Origin: Diphasiastrum complanatum
Lineage: Eukaryota > Streptophyta > Lycopodiopsida > Lycopodiales > Lycopodiaceae
Assembly: GCA_029204225.1 (NCBI GenBank)
Contig: CM055107.1
Coordinates: forward strand, 28,731,410 to 28,795,409
Reading direction: 5' to 3'
DNA: 64,000 nt
Below are positions 21,656 through 33,410 of the stretch, piece after piece. The notes under the pieces are model-generated. The model did not search any database and was not told where the DNA came from. It was given only the letters and a program-made list of their open reading frames with translations. The translations under genes and the position numbers were made by a program. Within the stretch, counting starts at the first letter, position 1. Every line of letters begins with the position of its first letter.

Positions 21656-22217
21656 GGGGCATGTGAAGAATTTCAGATCACTTAGATCCAATATGTCCCT
21701 TTGATCTTTGATTATAAAAGGCAACACATCTAGCACCATTGACAATGTAGAAAACTAGCTCTATCAATGCATAGAAGCTTCAAACTCTAATAGATCTTGA
21801 CACAAACACATATGAATGATAAAGTATTGTTTATGTCCATAAAAAACCATTAACCTACTGTATTTCACATGTGTGAATGCAACAAACATCAAACCAATTG
21901 ATTCTACACACAAAAAGTTAAGATATCAACACCATAGTGCACCAATGAGTATGGACAAAGAGATCTCATGTATAAGCATGAATGAGAGTAGAGAGAGAAA
22001 ATTATGTTCTCCCACGCTTGTACACTATTTATAACAGGTCTATGTCCTATTTTGAATGTGATTTCCCTCCATAGAAACTTCTAGATCCAAAACCCTACTC
22101 TCAATATGGACTAAATTCAAAAGCCATTGACTAAGACCTATTTTCCAAATCCATTAGTTGCTTGAAAACCATGCACTTACATAGCATCATCTACACACTG
22201 AAGATTCTCCAAAACAT
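21656..22217 (-). repeat. Copia LTR/leader fragment
   Basis: Its reverse complement resembles plus-strand 33890-34110. Shared blocks include a TACAGTA run next to CACACGTG/CACATGTG, then AGATCTATTAGAGTTTG, then AAAGATCAAAGGAACATTTTGGATCT-like sequence. The plus-strand copy leads to a primer site at 34154, so both are LTR-proximal parts of one copia family. Confidence 0.55.
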
Positions 22218-22917
22218 GTGAGTAAAGCAAAGTTTGTACCTTCAACTTGCTTACCCTTCTCATCATATGTAAGCCTAGACGACTTTTGTCTTTCCCTTAA
22301 GGATCTTCTTAGCAAGTACTACCAAAGATCTTCAAATGCTCCATCCTTGGCTTCTTACCAAAAAGAACTTCAAATGAACTCTTACCATCCAAGTCTTCAT
22401 TTGAGTACCTATGGCAAACAACGTTAGCACACATCAAGGATTCATCCCAAAATGACTTAGGAAGATTTGCATTCATCCTCATGGATTTAGCTCTTTCAAA
22501 AAGATTGACCTTCCTTTCTTCCACATCATATAGAGCCTTTGAGTTTGAAAGCTCCCTCTTGAGCCCATGTGCCACACAAACCTTTTTAAACTTTGTTGAT
22601 AGGTTTTCATTTGCCATACTTAAGCACTTGATCTTCATGTTGAATTGACCCTTCACAACATTCTTGAACTTGAGATAGAAATCAAATACTTCATCCTCAT
22701 ATTTTAGAAGATAAGTCCAACGATATCTACTAAAGTCATCAATGCAAGTCACAAACATCTTTTCTCCTCCAATTCTCAAAGAACTAGTACAATCTTGACT
22801 AAATATACTAAATGTACTAAATGACTCAGGCATAATCTTGCGGCTCGATCTAGAATAAGACAACCTTTGTGACTTTGACATTGAATAAAGCTCACCTACT
22901 TGCTTCTTTGCCTTCAA
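22218..22917 (-). pseudogene. Copia integrase fragment
   Basis: An open stretch of 202 codons (22917-22309) contains integrase core landmarks: FVTCIDDFSRYRWTYLLK, LPKSFWDESLMCANVV and FEVLFGKKPRMEHLKIFG. The expected catalytic region is altered (CLSMANENLSTKFKK where LRSDNGGEYIS is usual; VEERKV near the third acidic residue). It is a decayed copy of the lineage also present at 32.75 and 40.15 kb. Confidence 0.8.
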
Positions 22918-23333
22918 ACCACCATGGGGTTAGAAGTTTGTAGAGCTCACCTTGTCTCTTGCCTTGAGCAATCAAGACTCCATAGGCTTTTGACCAAACA
23001 AGAATCAGCTTACCAAAACTCCCATCCATTTTTGGAATATATTTGGAATCATAAAAAAATATGCCACTGTCTGCAAACTGCTTTGGATTTCTTTCCTTAT
23101 ACTACAATTTTCCAATATCTGAGAGAATGACATCCAATAATTTTGAATGCATATATACATGGTGTACCCATACATTAGATATAGAGTGACCTCCAAGAGT
23201 TGCCTTATACTCTATAATATTTGCTTTCAAGTATGACTTATATATCATCTTTGCCCTTTTCTTCTGTCGAAAATTGCCCTTTGATGATGGATGCAGCAAT
23301 ACCCATGAATCCCTTGTATATTTGGTTGGTTCC
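22918..23333. other. Probable decayed copia sequence
   Basis: Continues from the integrase fragment on the minus strand without clear motifs. No gene seen. Confidence 0.35.
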
Positions 23334-23710
23334 CATTAGAGGAGTTCTAGATCCCAAAAAGACCCTTTGTAAAGATTCTGTTTATATTTTTTCTCAAATT
23401 TTTCTTACACATGGACCCATCAAAACACTCAAATTTGAAATCTGCGTACGTAACTTTTTGAGTCCACATTTTGATTCCATACTAAAAATGGCATAACTTT
23501 TTAGTGGTAAGTCCAAATTTAGCGGAGTTTGGCGCATTAGAAAGCGCTCAACAAGGACTTTCCAATGATATGTTACATGGCATACTTTTGATCTACGATT
23601 AAAAAGTTATGGCAAGTCAAAAATATTAGTGTTATAATATTTTAATAATAAAAAAGGCATCTTGCACGAATACTTAAAGGGTCTTTTTGGAACTCAAAAC
23701 TCCTCTAATG
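23334..23710. mobile_element. 377-bp terminal-inverted-repeat element (MITE-like)
   Basis: The left end 23334-23368 and the right end 23676-23710 are inverted repeats of about 35 bp. They begin CATTAGAGGAGTT and close CCAAAAAGACCCTTT, with roughly 30 of 35 positions matching. The interior has no ORF. No target duplication is obvious, so the superfamily is undetermined and a simple fold-back repeat is possible. Confidence 0.65.
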
Positions 23711-24040
23711 CACATACCATTTTCATCTTTCTAATTATGAAGAATCACATATTCAATTGTTGATCTTGGTCTCCTTGCCATTGTTATTACCAGAGCTTGG
23801 GCGCCAAAAATGTGAAAATTCACACATGTGGGAATGTCCTAATGTGTGAATTTGATCTCCTAAGCTTGGCTCATGCACTATAGATCACCTATTGATTGAA
23901 AACTTGATTTCTTCTTAAGTGCAAGTTTCAGAAGGACGCCAACTTTATTTGTTTGCAAGGATTTATCAAATGATATTTTGTCAGATCTTATTGATAAAGG
24001 ATGTGATAGTAAGACGAACGAAGAAATGGATATATTACTA
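23711..24040 (-). other. Possible LTR/primer-site junction
   Basis: On the minus strand a TTTTTGGCGCCCAAGCTC string, similar to gypsy-type primer sites, follows sequence ending CACATGTGTGAATTTTCACA. That resembles a 5' LTR end near 23810. No partner LTR or gag follows, so this is tentative. Confidence 0.35.
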
Positions 24041-24216
24041 ATGAGCTACTCAAGGAGATTGGTAAGTGCAATTCATCTCATGAGGCTTGGGAAGCTTTAA
24101 AGAAGCTTTATGAATCCAAGTCTACATTTAGAGTATTGACTTTAAGAAGACAAATCTTTTAAAGCTTACAAAGAAAGAAGAGAGTCCTAATACTTTTTTT
24201 TTGAGAGTGAAGGCTT
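24041..24216 (+). pseudogene. Copia gag fragment
   Basis: The plus strand reads ELLKEIGKCNSSHEAWEALK and then VLTLRRQIF before a stop, matching the gag at 40290-40400. It stops abruptly where gypsy gag sequence in opposite orientation begins. Confidence 0.7.
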
Positions 24217-24834
24217 AAATCAGACTTGGAACTGGAAGAACTTGAACTGGATTCGGATTCAGATTCAGATTCATCTTCACTGTCGCTGGTGTCAAGCTTA
24301 GACTTTCGAGTTCGTCTAGAAAAACGTCTCTTACTTGCTAACTTGGAAGTCTCATAGTTCTCAACGCTTGCTATGACCGTTGATAGAGAAGTCATATCTC
24401 CTTATCTACAATATCGATCAATTTTCGGTGGTAACCTTGCCAAAACCACTCGACCTGCATCGTGACAGGTTACACACCAGTTAATTTTCCAATGAGATTT
24501 GGCCTTCCATAATCGGTTTTGGCTCTGGATCCGGATCAGGTACTGGAACTGGATATACAACTGCAGAACTTGGTTCAGCTGCAGCAGAAGCTTTAGGACA
24601 ACGATTTTCGGGTAAATTTTCAGGATTAAGAAGATTATCAAAAAATGTTTTGTTCAAATTCTGGAAGGGTGAATCTCCTCTTTGCAAAGATTCCTGAATT
24701 CTTTTGAAAAATTCATCTCAAAGTTTCCGATATCTTTCTAGTCGAGTAGCTCTATTTGACATACACTAGGGATGGAGATGGAGTTGTCAGTTTGTATCAA
24801 CTTTATTTGGCTATCGTCGGCAACGGCACCAAAA
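24217..24834 (-). pseudogene. Ty3/gypsy gag 5' fragment with primer site
   Basis: On the minus strand TTTTGGTGCCGTTGCCGACG near 24815-24834 is a typical gypsy primer-binding site. Downstream come Pro/Glu-rich gag N-terminal sequence (PVPVPDPDPEPKP) and a later piece with DVIASAENYETS-like and Ser/Glu-rich sequence. Both match the larger gypsy gag at 29.7-31.3 kb. The gag middle is missing. Confidence 0.65.
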
Positions 24835-24835
24835 T

Positions 24836-26094
24836 TGGTATATGTCGTAGTATACCAACATAGAATTGCTAGATTTGTGTAGTATTTATATCATTCCCCA
24901 AGGAGATAGCACTTAAAAGCTATTTAATTGGTACATTCTTGACTGATTTCGAATGAAATGGAGTCGTGCATTAATCTGGTTGTCAATAGACATTTAAGAA
25001 GTAACCAGTATTACTTTTATTGTGGGTTTGTGGTGATGACAAATTTAGAACAACAATCTTCCTCTATCAAACCGAATGAAAAGCATTCAGTGAAATGTTA
25101 TCAGAGTAGCACTAATGAACTACACTCTGGCTGATTAAGTTTTCAGCAAGGATTTGTGTTATGTTCGATGCAGACGTATACGAACAGACAATAAGTTAAC
25201 CTTATTCTTGAACTATTGTGTTCTAAACAGAAGTCCTCAACAACTAAAGTCTAGTCACGGTTATAGAACTCAAATGGTTTGCGAATATGTTAGAAACATT
25301 TACCTTCGTTACAAACGTGAGTACAGATCAATAACTCAATTCCTCAGGCAGGGACTAACATTTCAAATGTATACATACTTCTCTATCAGTGATTGTGAAA
25401 AATTGTACCAAAGAGATCTATTATTTGGGTGTCGAATACAAAGTAGTCGTGCAGACAAATAAGATAGTTTAAAGACAATTCTTTAGAGCAACTTTACAGA
25501 AACACAACAAACGTCTGTAATGATCTATTGTAACAGTCTAACTTGAGGGTGATTTAAGCAATGTAAAAGAGATCACTAGTAGATCTGAAATCACTCACAC
25601 TCAACAGTGCGGAGAACAAAGATCAGAGAAAATAACCTTGGATGCTCTATTCACTTCTTCAATCTCACATATACAAAAACTCTCTCTCTCTGGGTGGTTT
25701 GAGAATAAAGAGTGTCTTCATATTTATTACCTACGGAACGAGCAAAACACACCTCTTGAGATTCCTAGTGTGTCGCTCCATTTACTAACTCTAGTTAACA
25801 TATGAGTTTACAAATACATGTAAATTATACGATTGATGGTACACTTAAGTACGAGTTTAATCTACTCTAGTTAAATATGGCGATACAAATCTAGTCGGTT
25901 CGTATTCTTGACTAGATTAAGGTTGTTCCAAGCATCATTTCATTTTTGGAGGTCTTGTCCTTTAGTGAAAGATAAGTCTTTAGCATTTATATCCCAAAAA
26001 ATGATATAGGCCTCTTCATAATATACCGTTATCCAGCACACAACTTCATCTTCGAGTATAAGTTGCCATATTTGAGTAGATATGCACTATTTAG
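24836..26094 (-). repeat. Probable gypsy 5' LTR and adjoining sequence
   Basis: Plus-strand TGGTATATGTCGTAG begins right after the primer site, as an LTR edge should. The outer boundary is not resolved; the sequence up to about 26040 has no gene. Stray reading frames of 60-102 codons here match nothing. Confidence 0.4.
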
Positions 26095-26150
26095 CAAATG
26101 TGTGGCATCACAAGATTCTTGGTACTTGGATTCAGGTGCTACTCAGTATG
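26095..26150 (+). pseudogene. Copia protease scrap
   Basis: SQDSWYLDSGATQ is the copia aspartic-protease active-site motif (DSGAT). It is cut off within a few codons by unrelated AT-rich sequence containing a CACACATGTGG site. Confidence 0.6.
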
Positions 26151-26762
26151 AAAAATATAGATCCAAAACACACTTGTTGGATCTTAGATCTTGGTCCAAT
26201 TTGGAGTCCACATCTAGGTTTAGCTACAAGATAGAAATCATTACTTTACACATGCTAGAATTGCATAAATCACTAAGATCTGATCATAAGCATAAAAATA
26301 CAGTAAGGTACTATCCCTATCCGTACAACAGCAACAGCCAACTATCCTTCACACATGTGGATGCGAGATCAACAACAAAAATGACATTTTACACACTAGA
26401 AATCAAGATATCTTGCAAAATACAGATGAGATGGACTCATAAAACTACTTGATGGAAAAACAATGTCGACGGATTTGCAATCCTTACAATTCAAGGTCCA
26501 CTTTGGACAATGAATTGTGCCTTCACAACACAAGTCTCATGCAAGTGTGTAGAGACAAAAGATAAGCCTACAAGTCTTATGCAGGTGCTCAGATGCCAAG
26601 CTAACCAACTGTATGGTGTATCAAGAGCATTCAAACACTTACAGACATTTTGAAAGATATAGTTCCTCAAGTTTCACGCCAATGTGCACAAGAAGGTCAC
26701 TCAAGACATCATTAGTGATACCACCAACTCCACCAAAACAACTTTGTGTCGATTCCTACAAC
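26151..26762. other. No gene; LTR-like sequence
   Basis: AT-rich, containing a CACACATGTGG motif similar to those in neighbouring LTRs. No supported coding region. Confidence 0.4.
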
Positions 26763-27528
26763 TTAGTCAATGATGGAAGTACTTTTAAGCCCATTCATGT
26801 GTGTGTAGCCCTCCAAAGAGACAGAGTCCAACTTTGAAGCCAAACCGTCAACAACGTTTTTAACTCTTGCTTCTAAAATAAGAGAGCATAGACTGATATC
26901 CAGACAAGCCAATTGTGGAGCTGATTTGATCATAATCGATAGGCCTTTATCAGTCAACCTATATGATCCTATCAAAAACATTGTTCGAAGGTTTGACATA
27001 ATCATAACATTCTTAGACTAGTAGCAGTGCTTGAGCATATTATTTCAGATTACAATTTACCTCTAGTTATTTCCATTTTCTAGTGACTAGCTAGGCCAAA
27101 GGTGCAAAATGATATTTTCAAAATTGGTAACCAAAGAGTGTCACAAGACTGACCTTAATAAAAAAATTGGAGTATTTTTCAAGGATTTCTATCAATTGAT
27201 CAAAGATAAAAGAGCAATCGGGAAGTGCAATGGTGGACGGAGCTCCATCCACAAGAAGGCGCAGGATCTTGTACTCCAATTTTCGATTACCACAAAGTTT
27301 TGCACACAAAAATTTCTTCATCGTATCTAAAACATTTTGCAAAGACACAACATACTCATATTTGCACAAAGAACATCCATACATTTGGCAAATATGGATG
27401 ATGGAGTTCTTGCCATTTAAATTAGCATCTCCGGCTTCTTGAAAGGACTCCATTCCACTAGAGAAGCTTTCAAGTTTGAGGTGCCTACAATTTTTTGAGC
27501 TTCTGTGGAACAATTTTTGTCCTTCCAC
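26763..27528 (-). pseudogene. RAD7-like leucine-rich repeat gene fragment
   Basis: Two minus-strand coding blocks. Block 1 (about 27440-27145) contains KKFLCAKLCGNRKLEYKILRL and LRLLVDGAPSTIALPDCSF. Block 2 (27005-26763) contains YRLTDKGLSIMIKSAPQLA and LDISLCSLI. This order and wording match plant RAD7/rhp7-like F-box-LRR proteins, relatives of the yeast nucleotide-excision-repair factor Rad7. Between the blocks a GTCAGT donor and a CTACTAG acceptor look like a retained intron, so the segment came from genomic DNA and not from mRNA. Upstream and downstream exons are absent and gypsy sequence abuts it. It is either a gene fragment left by rearrangement or one captured by a transposon. Confidence 0.6.
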
Positions 27529-27639
27529 AAGCCTTCTTGAAGTAAAAAAAGGCCCAAGCCAATCCTCCTGATCTCATATATGGAAGCCAATAGACCACGC
27601 GCATAGCTTGCTAATGGTCCTGTGACCAATGGTACTCAA

Positions 27640-28317
27640 CAGACTTTTATAATAAACTTGTTAAAGGAGTTACTACTATGGCATAATCCTTAATTATCCT
27701 ACGATAATATCATGCATGTCCTAGAAAACCTCTAAGCTCTCATAGATTAGTTGGTTCTAATAACTCTAAAATCATTTTTACTTTTTCGATGTTGGCTTGT
27801 ATACCGTCCTTCGAAATTTTATGTCCTAACAGGATGCCTTCCCTCATCTCGAAATACACTTGGATGGATGCAATTTAAGAGATGTCTCTTGACATCTTCT
27901 CAATGTCTTCTCTAATGCGTCTAAATGGTCTTTAGTTGATGAATAGTCACAAAAGTCATCCATGAAAATTTCGAAAAAATTTCTTAAATTTTTTTAAAAA
28001 ATGTTCGTCATCATACGTTGGAATGTAGTAGGTGCATTACAAAGACCAAAGGGCATTCGCGTATATGCGTACGTCCCCCAATCAGTGGTAAAAGTGGTCT
28101 TAGATCTATCTTCCTCTTCGATAAAAACTTGATTATAACCTGAGAATCCATCTAAAAAGCTATGACATTCATGACCAGCTACCTGGTCAAGAATAGTATC
28201 TGTATACAGTAGAGGATGATAATATTCCTTTGTTGTAGCAGCATTTAGTTTCCTAAAATCTTGGCAAACTCTAATCTTGCCCGTCTTCTTCTTAGGTACT
28301 ATAACTATTGGTGACAC
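27640..28317 (-). pseudogene. Ty3/gypsy reverse transcriptase (N-terminal half)
   Basis: SPIVIVPKKKTGKIRVCQDF, SFLDGFSGYNQ and MPFGLCNAPTTFQR are classic gypsy RT blocks. After a stop at 27994 the frame continues as FMDDFCDYS (catalytic DD) and HPSKC. The sequence ends before the connection domain. Confidence 0.85.
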
Positions 28318-28474
28318 CCACTCACTGCTTAGAACATGATATATAATACTTTGGATTCAATCTATATTGGCGCTACCTAACAGGTATTGTTGTATTCTAT
28401 CTATAGTATGATCTCCTATAGTAGCACTAATTTCTGGGACTCCACAATCTCCTCTATCTACATATTCTACTTGA

Positions 28475-28813
28475 TTATTGTATGCAGGTATACTTAGTGT
28501 GACAAATCTCTCCCGTCCTTATGGACTGAAGCCCTTCATCCTCCAAAGTATAGCTTGAGGATGATGTAGGTGTCTGACCTTCGAACTTATCCTTTTTCCA
28601 AGATATTGTAATTCTTTTATGACTTTTCCTCATTGGTATCTCCATCTGATCTCTGAAGGTAATCTCCTTCTTCTTCAAGTGGGTTATGACATCGGCCTGG
28701 TAGAGCCATGGTCGTCCTAATAATACTTTATACGATGATTCTCTTGTAGTTCTTAATATTATAAAATCCATTAGAAACTTATGGTCTCCAATATAAACTA
28801 TAACTTGGGACAA
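28475..28813 (-). pseudogene. Ty3/gypsy protease region
   Basis: Contains YKVLLGRPWLYQADV, the C-terminal flap typical of gypsy RVP_2 proteases. The active-site DSG part would lie upstream near 28900-28960, where the reading frame is broken. Confidence 0.65.
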
Positions 28814-29685
28814 TTCTCCTAATAATGATCTTCTAGTTGCATCAGCTAACCTTAAATGTCTTTTTGTGGGCCTATTCTATGGTGAATGCCTAACTCGTAT
28901 GTTGTTTCTTCAGTCATTACGTTCATGCTAGATCTAGAATCTATGGGCACACTATCTAAAATGCAGCCATTGAGGACATGGAATAGTCCTAATATGGTAG
29001 AGTGGCCCTTCGGTATTCAAGATTGTTGGTCATGTCGAGATTTGATTCCATGTCGAGGCCAGTTTATGACTAATAACTTTGAGAGGACTCAAACAATCTA
29101 ATTGAGACATATGGATATGTGTGATAGATATAGGCAGGAGGACTGCAGTAAATGAGTTTGTGTTATGTAATCTAGATTTCTTTAAAATCTTGGGGATTTG
29201 CATAATACCAGTTATGGAGCTAGACTGACCTTCATCACCGTAGTTAACTAATCCTACATTGACTAATGGTAACTTCACTTTTCTTTTCTTTTCTTTTTCC
29301 TTTGCAAAAATTGCTTAATTTCTTTTTTATAATACTGATTATTGTCTAATAATTGTTTAAAAGTTATATTGGGCATTCTAGATACAAGGTCTTCTAGTAT
29401 ATCATAAGAACGATTTCTAAGTGGCTATAGATCTCTAGGTATCTTGTTACTTATAACTGGATCTGAAAATGTTACTTTCTTAACTTTTCTAGTTTCTTCG
29501 TCTAAAAGCTTTTTAGCTTTTGAACTAATATCAACATCGTAATATTTTTTAGTAGGCCTATCAAGGTCTAATTCTTTATTATTAGAAATTTCTACTGGCT
29601 GTTCTGCGACTTTCGCTTTTTTTGTGGCGTTTTTAGTAGATTTCGTCTTCTTAATTTTTTTCTTATCTTTTCAAGTTGAAGAATC

Positions 29686-31304
29686 TTAACTACTTCTAGT
29701 AGTTACTTTATTTATCTCCACATCTAAATCAGGCCATTGATGGTCTTGATCTAATGATTCGGACTCTACTTCTATCCTCTGAACTATCATGTCAGTGTTA
29801 GTTTTAGATGGTCGAAGGTCATCTTCTCTAGGCAAGTTTACAAACCTCAGTTTAGACCGCAGTTGTTGTGGCTGAGGACATTCAACAGTGATATGCCCTT
29901 CACCTTTACAGTTAGCACATAGCAGCACATATCCTACTGACCTCCTAGGTCCAGGGCAATCAGACGAATAGTGACCCGGGGCTCCGCAACTGTAGCACGA
30001 AAACCTTACTCTGGGTGGAGGAGTGGAATCTCTTGTCCTCCCTCTACGCAAAATAGTGTATTGTTGACCAATACACTGTTTCGGTATAATGTTCTTTTGG
30101 TTAGTAGGAGTTGCAGTATAAGCTACCTCCTCATGATTATTAATCGGATAGAGGAGTAATTCCTCTTCTAAATAGTTAGTCTGTATACTAGGACAGTTGG
30201 TTTTAGAATGACCTTCCTTCCCACAAGCAGTGTACCAAACATTGGCGTTAAGCTTCGCTTTCTTCCATTTAGCTTTCACGCTAGACATTTGGACTTTTAA
30301 ATCACTCATTTCTTTTGCTAATATCTCAACACTCTTCTTTAATGGATCCATCTTTTCAGATTTCCTATAAGAATATTCTTCTTTTGATGAAAAGGAATAA
30401 GATGAATACTTTGAAGAGTCTTTTTCATCTGCTGAATCAGATTCTAATTCAGACTCAGTAGATGATTCAGATTCTTCTCTACGTTTCGATTTATGCTTTT
30501 TACTACTTTTTCTCTCATTTCTCCATCTATGAAAAATTTGAGAAGTTTCGTAATTCTCAGCAGAGGCGATGACATCTTCCAAAGAAGTCATCAATCCCTG
30601 TCAACAATAAAGATCCATTTTCTTAGGCAAGCTGCCCAAGAACCATTCATTTTGCATAGGAACCGGATATTGGGCTCCTAGCTTTTCTATTAAATTCTTA
30701 ACTCTACGAGTATACTTTCTAAGTGATTCCTTCGGCTTCTTCTCAACAGAATTAAGTCGAGCCAACAATCTAGTGGAGTATCCTATCTCCCTAAACTGCT
30801 TGAGGAAGTTGCCTTTAAAGCGTTCCATGTATTAACCATTTCTGGTACTAATTGACTATACCAAATTCTAGCCTGCTTCCGCAGAAGACCTAGCAAAATT
30901 CTGACTTTGTCCTCGTCTGTATGTTCTTTATTTGCTATGGTAATAGATTCAAATTGAGACAAATAATGGTTCGCATCTTCAGATGATGATCCCTTAAAGA
31001 AATCGTATCTGATTTTTGTAGATGTGAGTGGCACTGGATTAGCCATATTATCAGGTGGTGGTGAACTAGGTGGACTCGGAGGACTAGGAGGATCAGGATC
31101 TAGGCTATGCTCAGATGATAATTTCGATGAAGAAGAATTTGATTCTGAACTTGGTTTGAAAGTGGAATCAGACAAATCTGTATAACTTGGTGTTTTAACG
31201 GATCTTTTCTCAAATGAATCTACAAATGTTGTAGTAGCGTTTAGAAGATCGTTACATGCTTCAGGTGTTAATCTTGCTCTAACTGATGAATTTCGCAAAT
31301 ACAA
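29686..31304 (-). pseudogene. Ty3/gypsy gag
   Basis: 31304-30783 has a Ser/Pro-rich N terminus and gag core (HYLSQFESI, RKQARIWYSQL). 30828-30601 continues the core in another frame (ESLRKYTRRVKNLIEKLG). 30594-29686 has an acidic Ser/Glu tract, a coiled-coil-like segment and three zinc knuckles. The first knuckle has lost its leading Cys (YTACGKEGHSKTNC); CYSCGAPGHYSSDC and CANCKGEGHITVEC are complete. Two frame breaks make it non-functional as it stands. Confidence 0.8.
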
Positions 31305-31349
31305 ATCTCTAGATTTCCTATATGCTTCTAATCGCTATGCTCGCTCTAA

Positions 31350-31500
31350 AAACGATTTTCCACACAACTACTTGCTTACCCTTCTCATCATAAGTGAGCC
31401 TTGAAGGCATTTCTCTTTCCCTTGATGTTCTCCTTGGCTTTTGACTTGATGAAGGTCCTTCGTCATCACCATCTAAAGTAGGATCCTTTCTTTTAGACTA
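31350..31500 (-). pseudogene. Copia integrase-RT linker scrap
   Basis: The minus strand reads PRRTSREREMPSRLTYDEKG, like the RRS-RLTYFEKGKQ linker at 42.75 kb. It is bounded by gypsy gag on one side and noncoding sequence on the other. Confidence 0.5.
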
Positions 31501-31901
31501 ATATGACTTTGAAAAGTCAAACTCTAAATCTAATATGAAATTGGCCTCAATTGTGTATTTGGCAATTTATCAAACTATGACCAATCTTGAGTAAACTAGT
31601 TGAAATTTCTCACATACACCACTCCCAATGGTATAACTAGCTCATCTACAGTTATGGCTAAGCAAATCATCTGTAGTCATGGTTACATTCTATCTAGCCA
31701 CAATTTTACTTTCTCTCTCTTGAATTCTGAAATCAATATGAGCGTCATCTTGACATTGAAATCAAAATATGAGCGCCATCTCCATAATTGAATATAGAGA
31801 GAATCACCATTACATAATCAAACATCAAAATTGATGTTTTTGCAATAGGTAAGAATATATTTGCATTCAAATATATTTTTAGCATTTCTATTTTGATTAA
31901 A
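31501..31901. other. No recognisable feature
   Basis: AT-rich sequence with short direct repetitions (AATATGAGCGTCATCT / AATATGAGCGCCATCT near 31735-31770). No coding signal. Confidence 0.4.
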
Positions 31902-32732
31902 TAGAAGCTTGTGACTAGTTTTGTACTTTTAAGGATGACGACTTTGTATCATCTTTATTTGGACATTCACTCTGACTTGGCACCTTTGTAGAAAAGAGGA
32001 GTCAAAGAATCAACAATATCTGTTGAAGACCTTTTGCATTATCAGACTGAAGAAAAAAAGAATTTGGATCTGTTGACATATGGGCCTTTGTATCTTGGAG
32101 AGTCAGGTCAAATGTATGTCCTCTTACTGTCATTAGAGAGAGAGAGTGTGCAATACAAAAGTTGTTGCATTCAAATTAGTATTTTAAAATTTCAATCAAT
32201 TGATTAAATGAATGGATTTATTTTTTTATTGTATTAAACTATTTTCTAATTTGATTTCTTTCTATGCAAGTTTGTTTGGTTGCAAATCTAAAAAACATAG
32301 ATTTTGTCAAATTATTCAAGTATTCAATCGAGTCAAGCCATCAAGTATTCAACATTCTGTTTGGAAGGATATCATTGTTGCAGCTCAAGATTTTGCTTCC
32401 TCAGAAGCTTGTGGTTGGTTTTGTACTTTTAAAAATGATGACTTTGTATCATCTTCATTTGGAATTCCCTCTGACTTGGCACCTTTGCAGAAAAGAAGAG
32501 TCAAAGAATCAACAATATCTGCTAAAAACCTTTTTCGTTATCGGACTGAAGGGAAAAAAGAATCCGGATCTGTGGACATATGGGCCTTTGTATCTTGGAG
32601 AGTCAGGTCAGATGTATGTCCTCTTACCAACATTAGAGAGAGAGATTGCAATACAAAAATTGTTGCATTCAAGTTAGCATTTTGAAATTTCAATCAACTG
32701 ATTAATTAAGTGGGTTTATTTTTTTTCAAACT
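31902..32732 (+). repeat. Direct duplication, 330-bp copies 500 bp apart, with unknown coding-like segment
   Basis: Copies at about 31902-32232 and 32402-32732 share GTCAAAGAATCAACAATATC and ATATGGGCCTTTGTATCTTG. The second copy lies in an open frame of 157 codons (32212-32685), which includes FKNDDFVSSSFG, APLQKRRVKEST and VDIWAFVSWRVRSDVCP. The first copy encodes the same peptide with stops. I do not recognise the protein. It lies directly upstream of a copia integrase fragment and may be a captured exon or unfamiliar retroelement sequence. Confidence 0.6.
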
Positions 32733-32749
32733 AGATGCTTGTGTAATAT

Positions 32750-33410
32750 ATTGATAACCAAGTTGGATGTGTTGCAAGAGAGCAGATACCTATTCAAGAG
32801 GTCTGGCATAAAAGAATTGGGCACCTCAGCTTCAAGTCATTGGAGGTAATGGCTAAGAAGCAAGTTGTGATTGGTCTTCCAAGTTTCTTAAGTAGCATCA
32901 ATCATGTTTGTGAGTCTTGTGCTTTGTCAAAGTCACATAGATTACCTTATACTAGATCTACAAAGTCTTTTCAGATTGTACATTCAGATATTCATGGAAT
33001 TACTACAATTAGCAATAGTGGAGCTAAGATGTATGTAACCTTCCTTGATGATTTTTGTAAATTTTGTTGGATCTATCTATTAAAGAGCAAAGATGAACAA
33101 GTTCAAGAATGCAAGGGAGAACCAATTTTCCACAAAAATCAAGTGCTTGAGGAGTGACAATGGTGGAGAGTACATATATACCAAGTTTAATGCTTTTTGT
33201 GATGAGCATGGGATCAAGAGGGAGTATATAAACACCAAGGACCCCACAACAAAATGGAGTGGGAGAAAGAATAGGACTTTATGTGAAAGTGCCAAAGCCA
33301 TGAGGTTAGGTGCTAATCTTCCAAAACCATTTTGGGATCAAGCTTTGTTGTGTGCTAACTTTCTATGCAATAGGTGGTCGAGTGCTATATTGGATACAAG
33401 GTTTACATTC
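32750..33410 (+). pseudogene. Copia pre-integrase and integrase fragment
   Basis: In order: WHKRIGHLSFKSLEVMAKK (zinc-binding region, with CESCA), FQIVHSDIHG (first Asp), FLDDFCKFCWIYLLK (frame change near 33090), LRSDNGGEYI (second Asp) and LPKPFWDQALLCANFLCNRW. The third acidic position is damaged (WSGRKNRTL where NGVAERKNR is usual). It ends near 33410 in LTR-like sequence. Confidence 0.82.

Larger units (their letters stand above)
27640..31304 (-). mobile_element. Ty3/gypsy retrotransposon remnant (gag, protease, partial RT)
   Basis: The minus-strand gene order is gag (31304-29686), protease region (28813-28475), RT (28317 to about 27640). This order and the RT type (FRKLN, MPFGLCNAPTTFQR) identify Ty3/gypsy. 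RNase H, integrase and both LTRs are missing. Stops and frame changes separate the blocks. The left end abuts the RAD7-like fragment. Confidence 0.85.

Noticed and set aside
23900-24040. tRNA gene or other structured RNA
   Set aside because: No cloverleaf with internal A and B boxes was found here or elsewhere in the window; TGGTATCAGAGC strings are retroelement primer sites.
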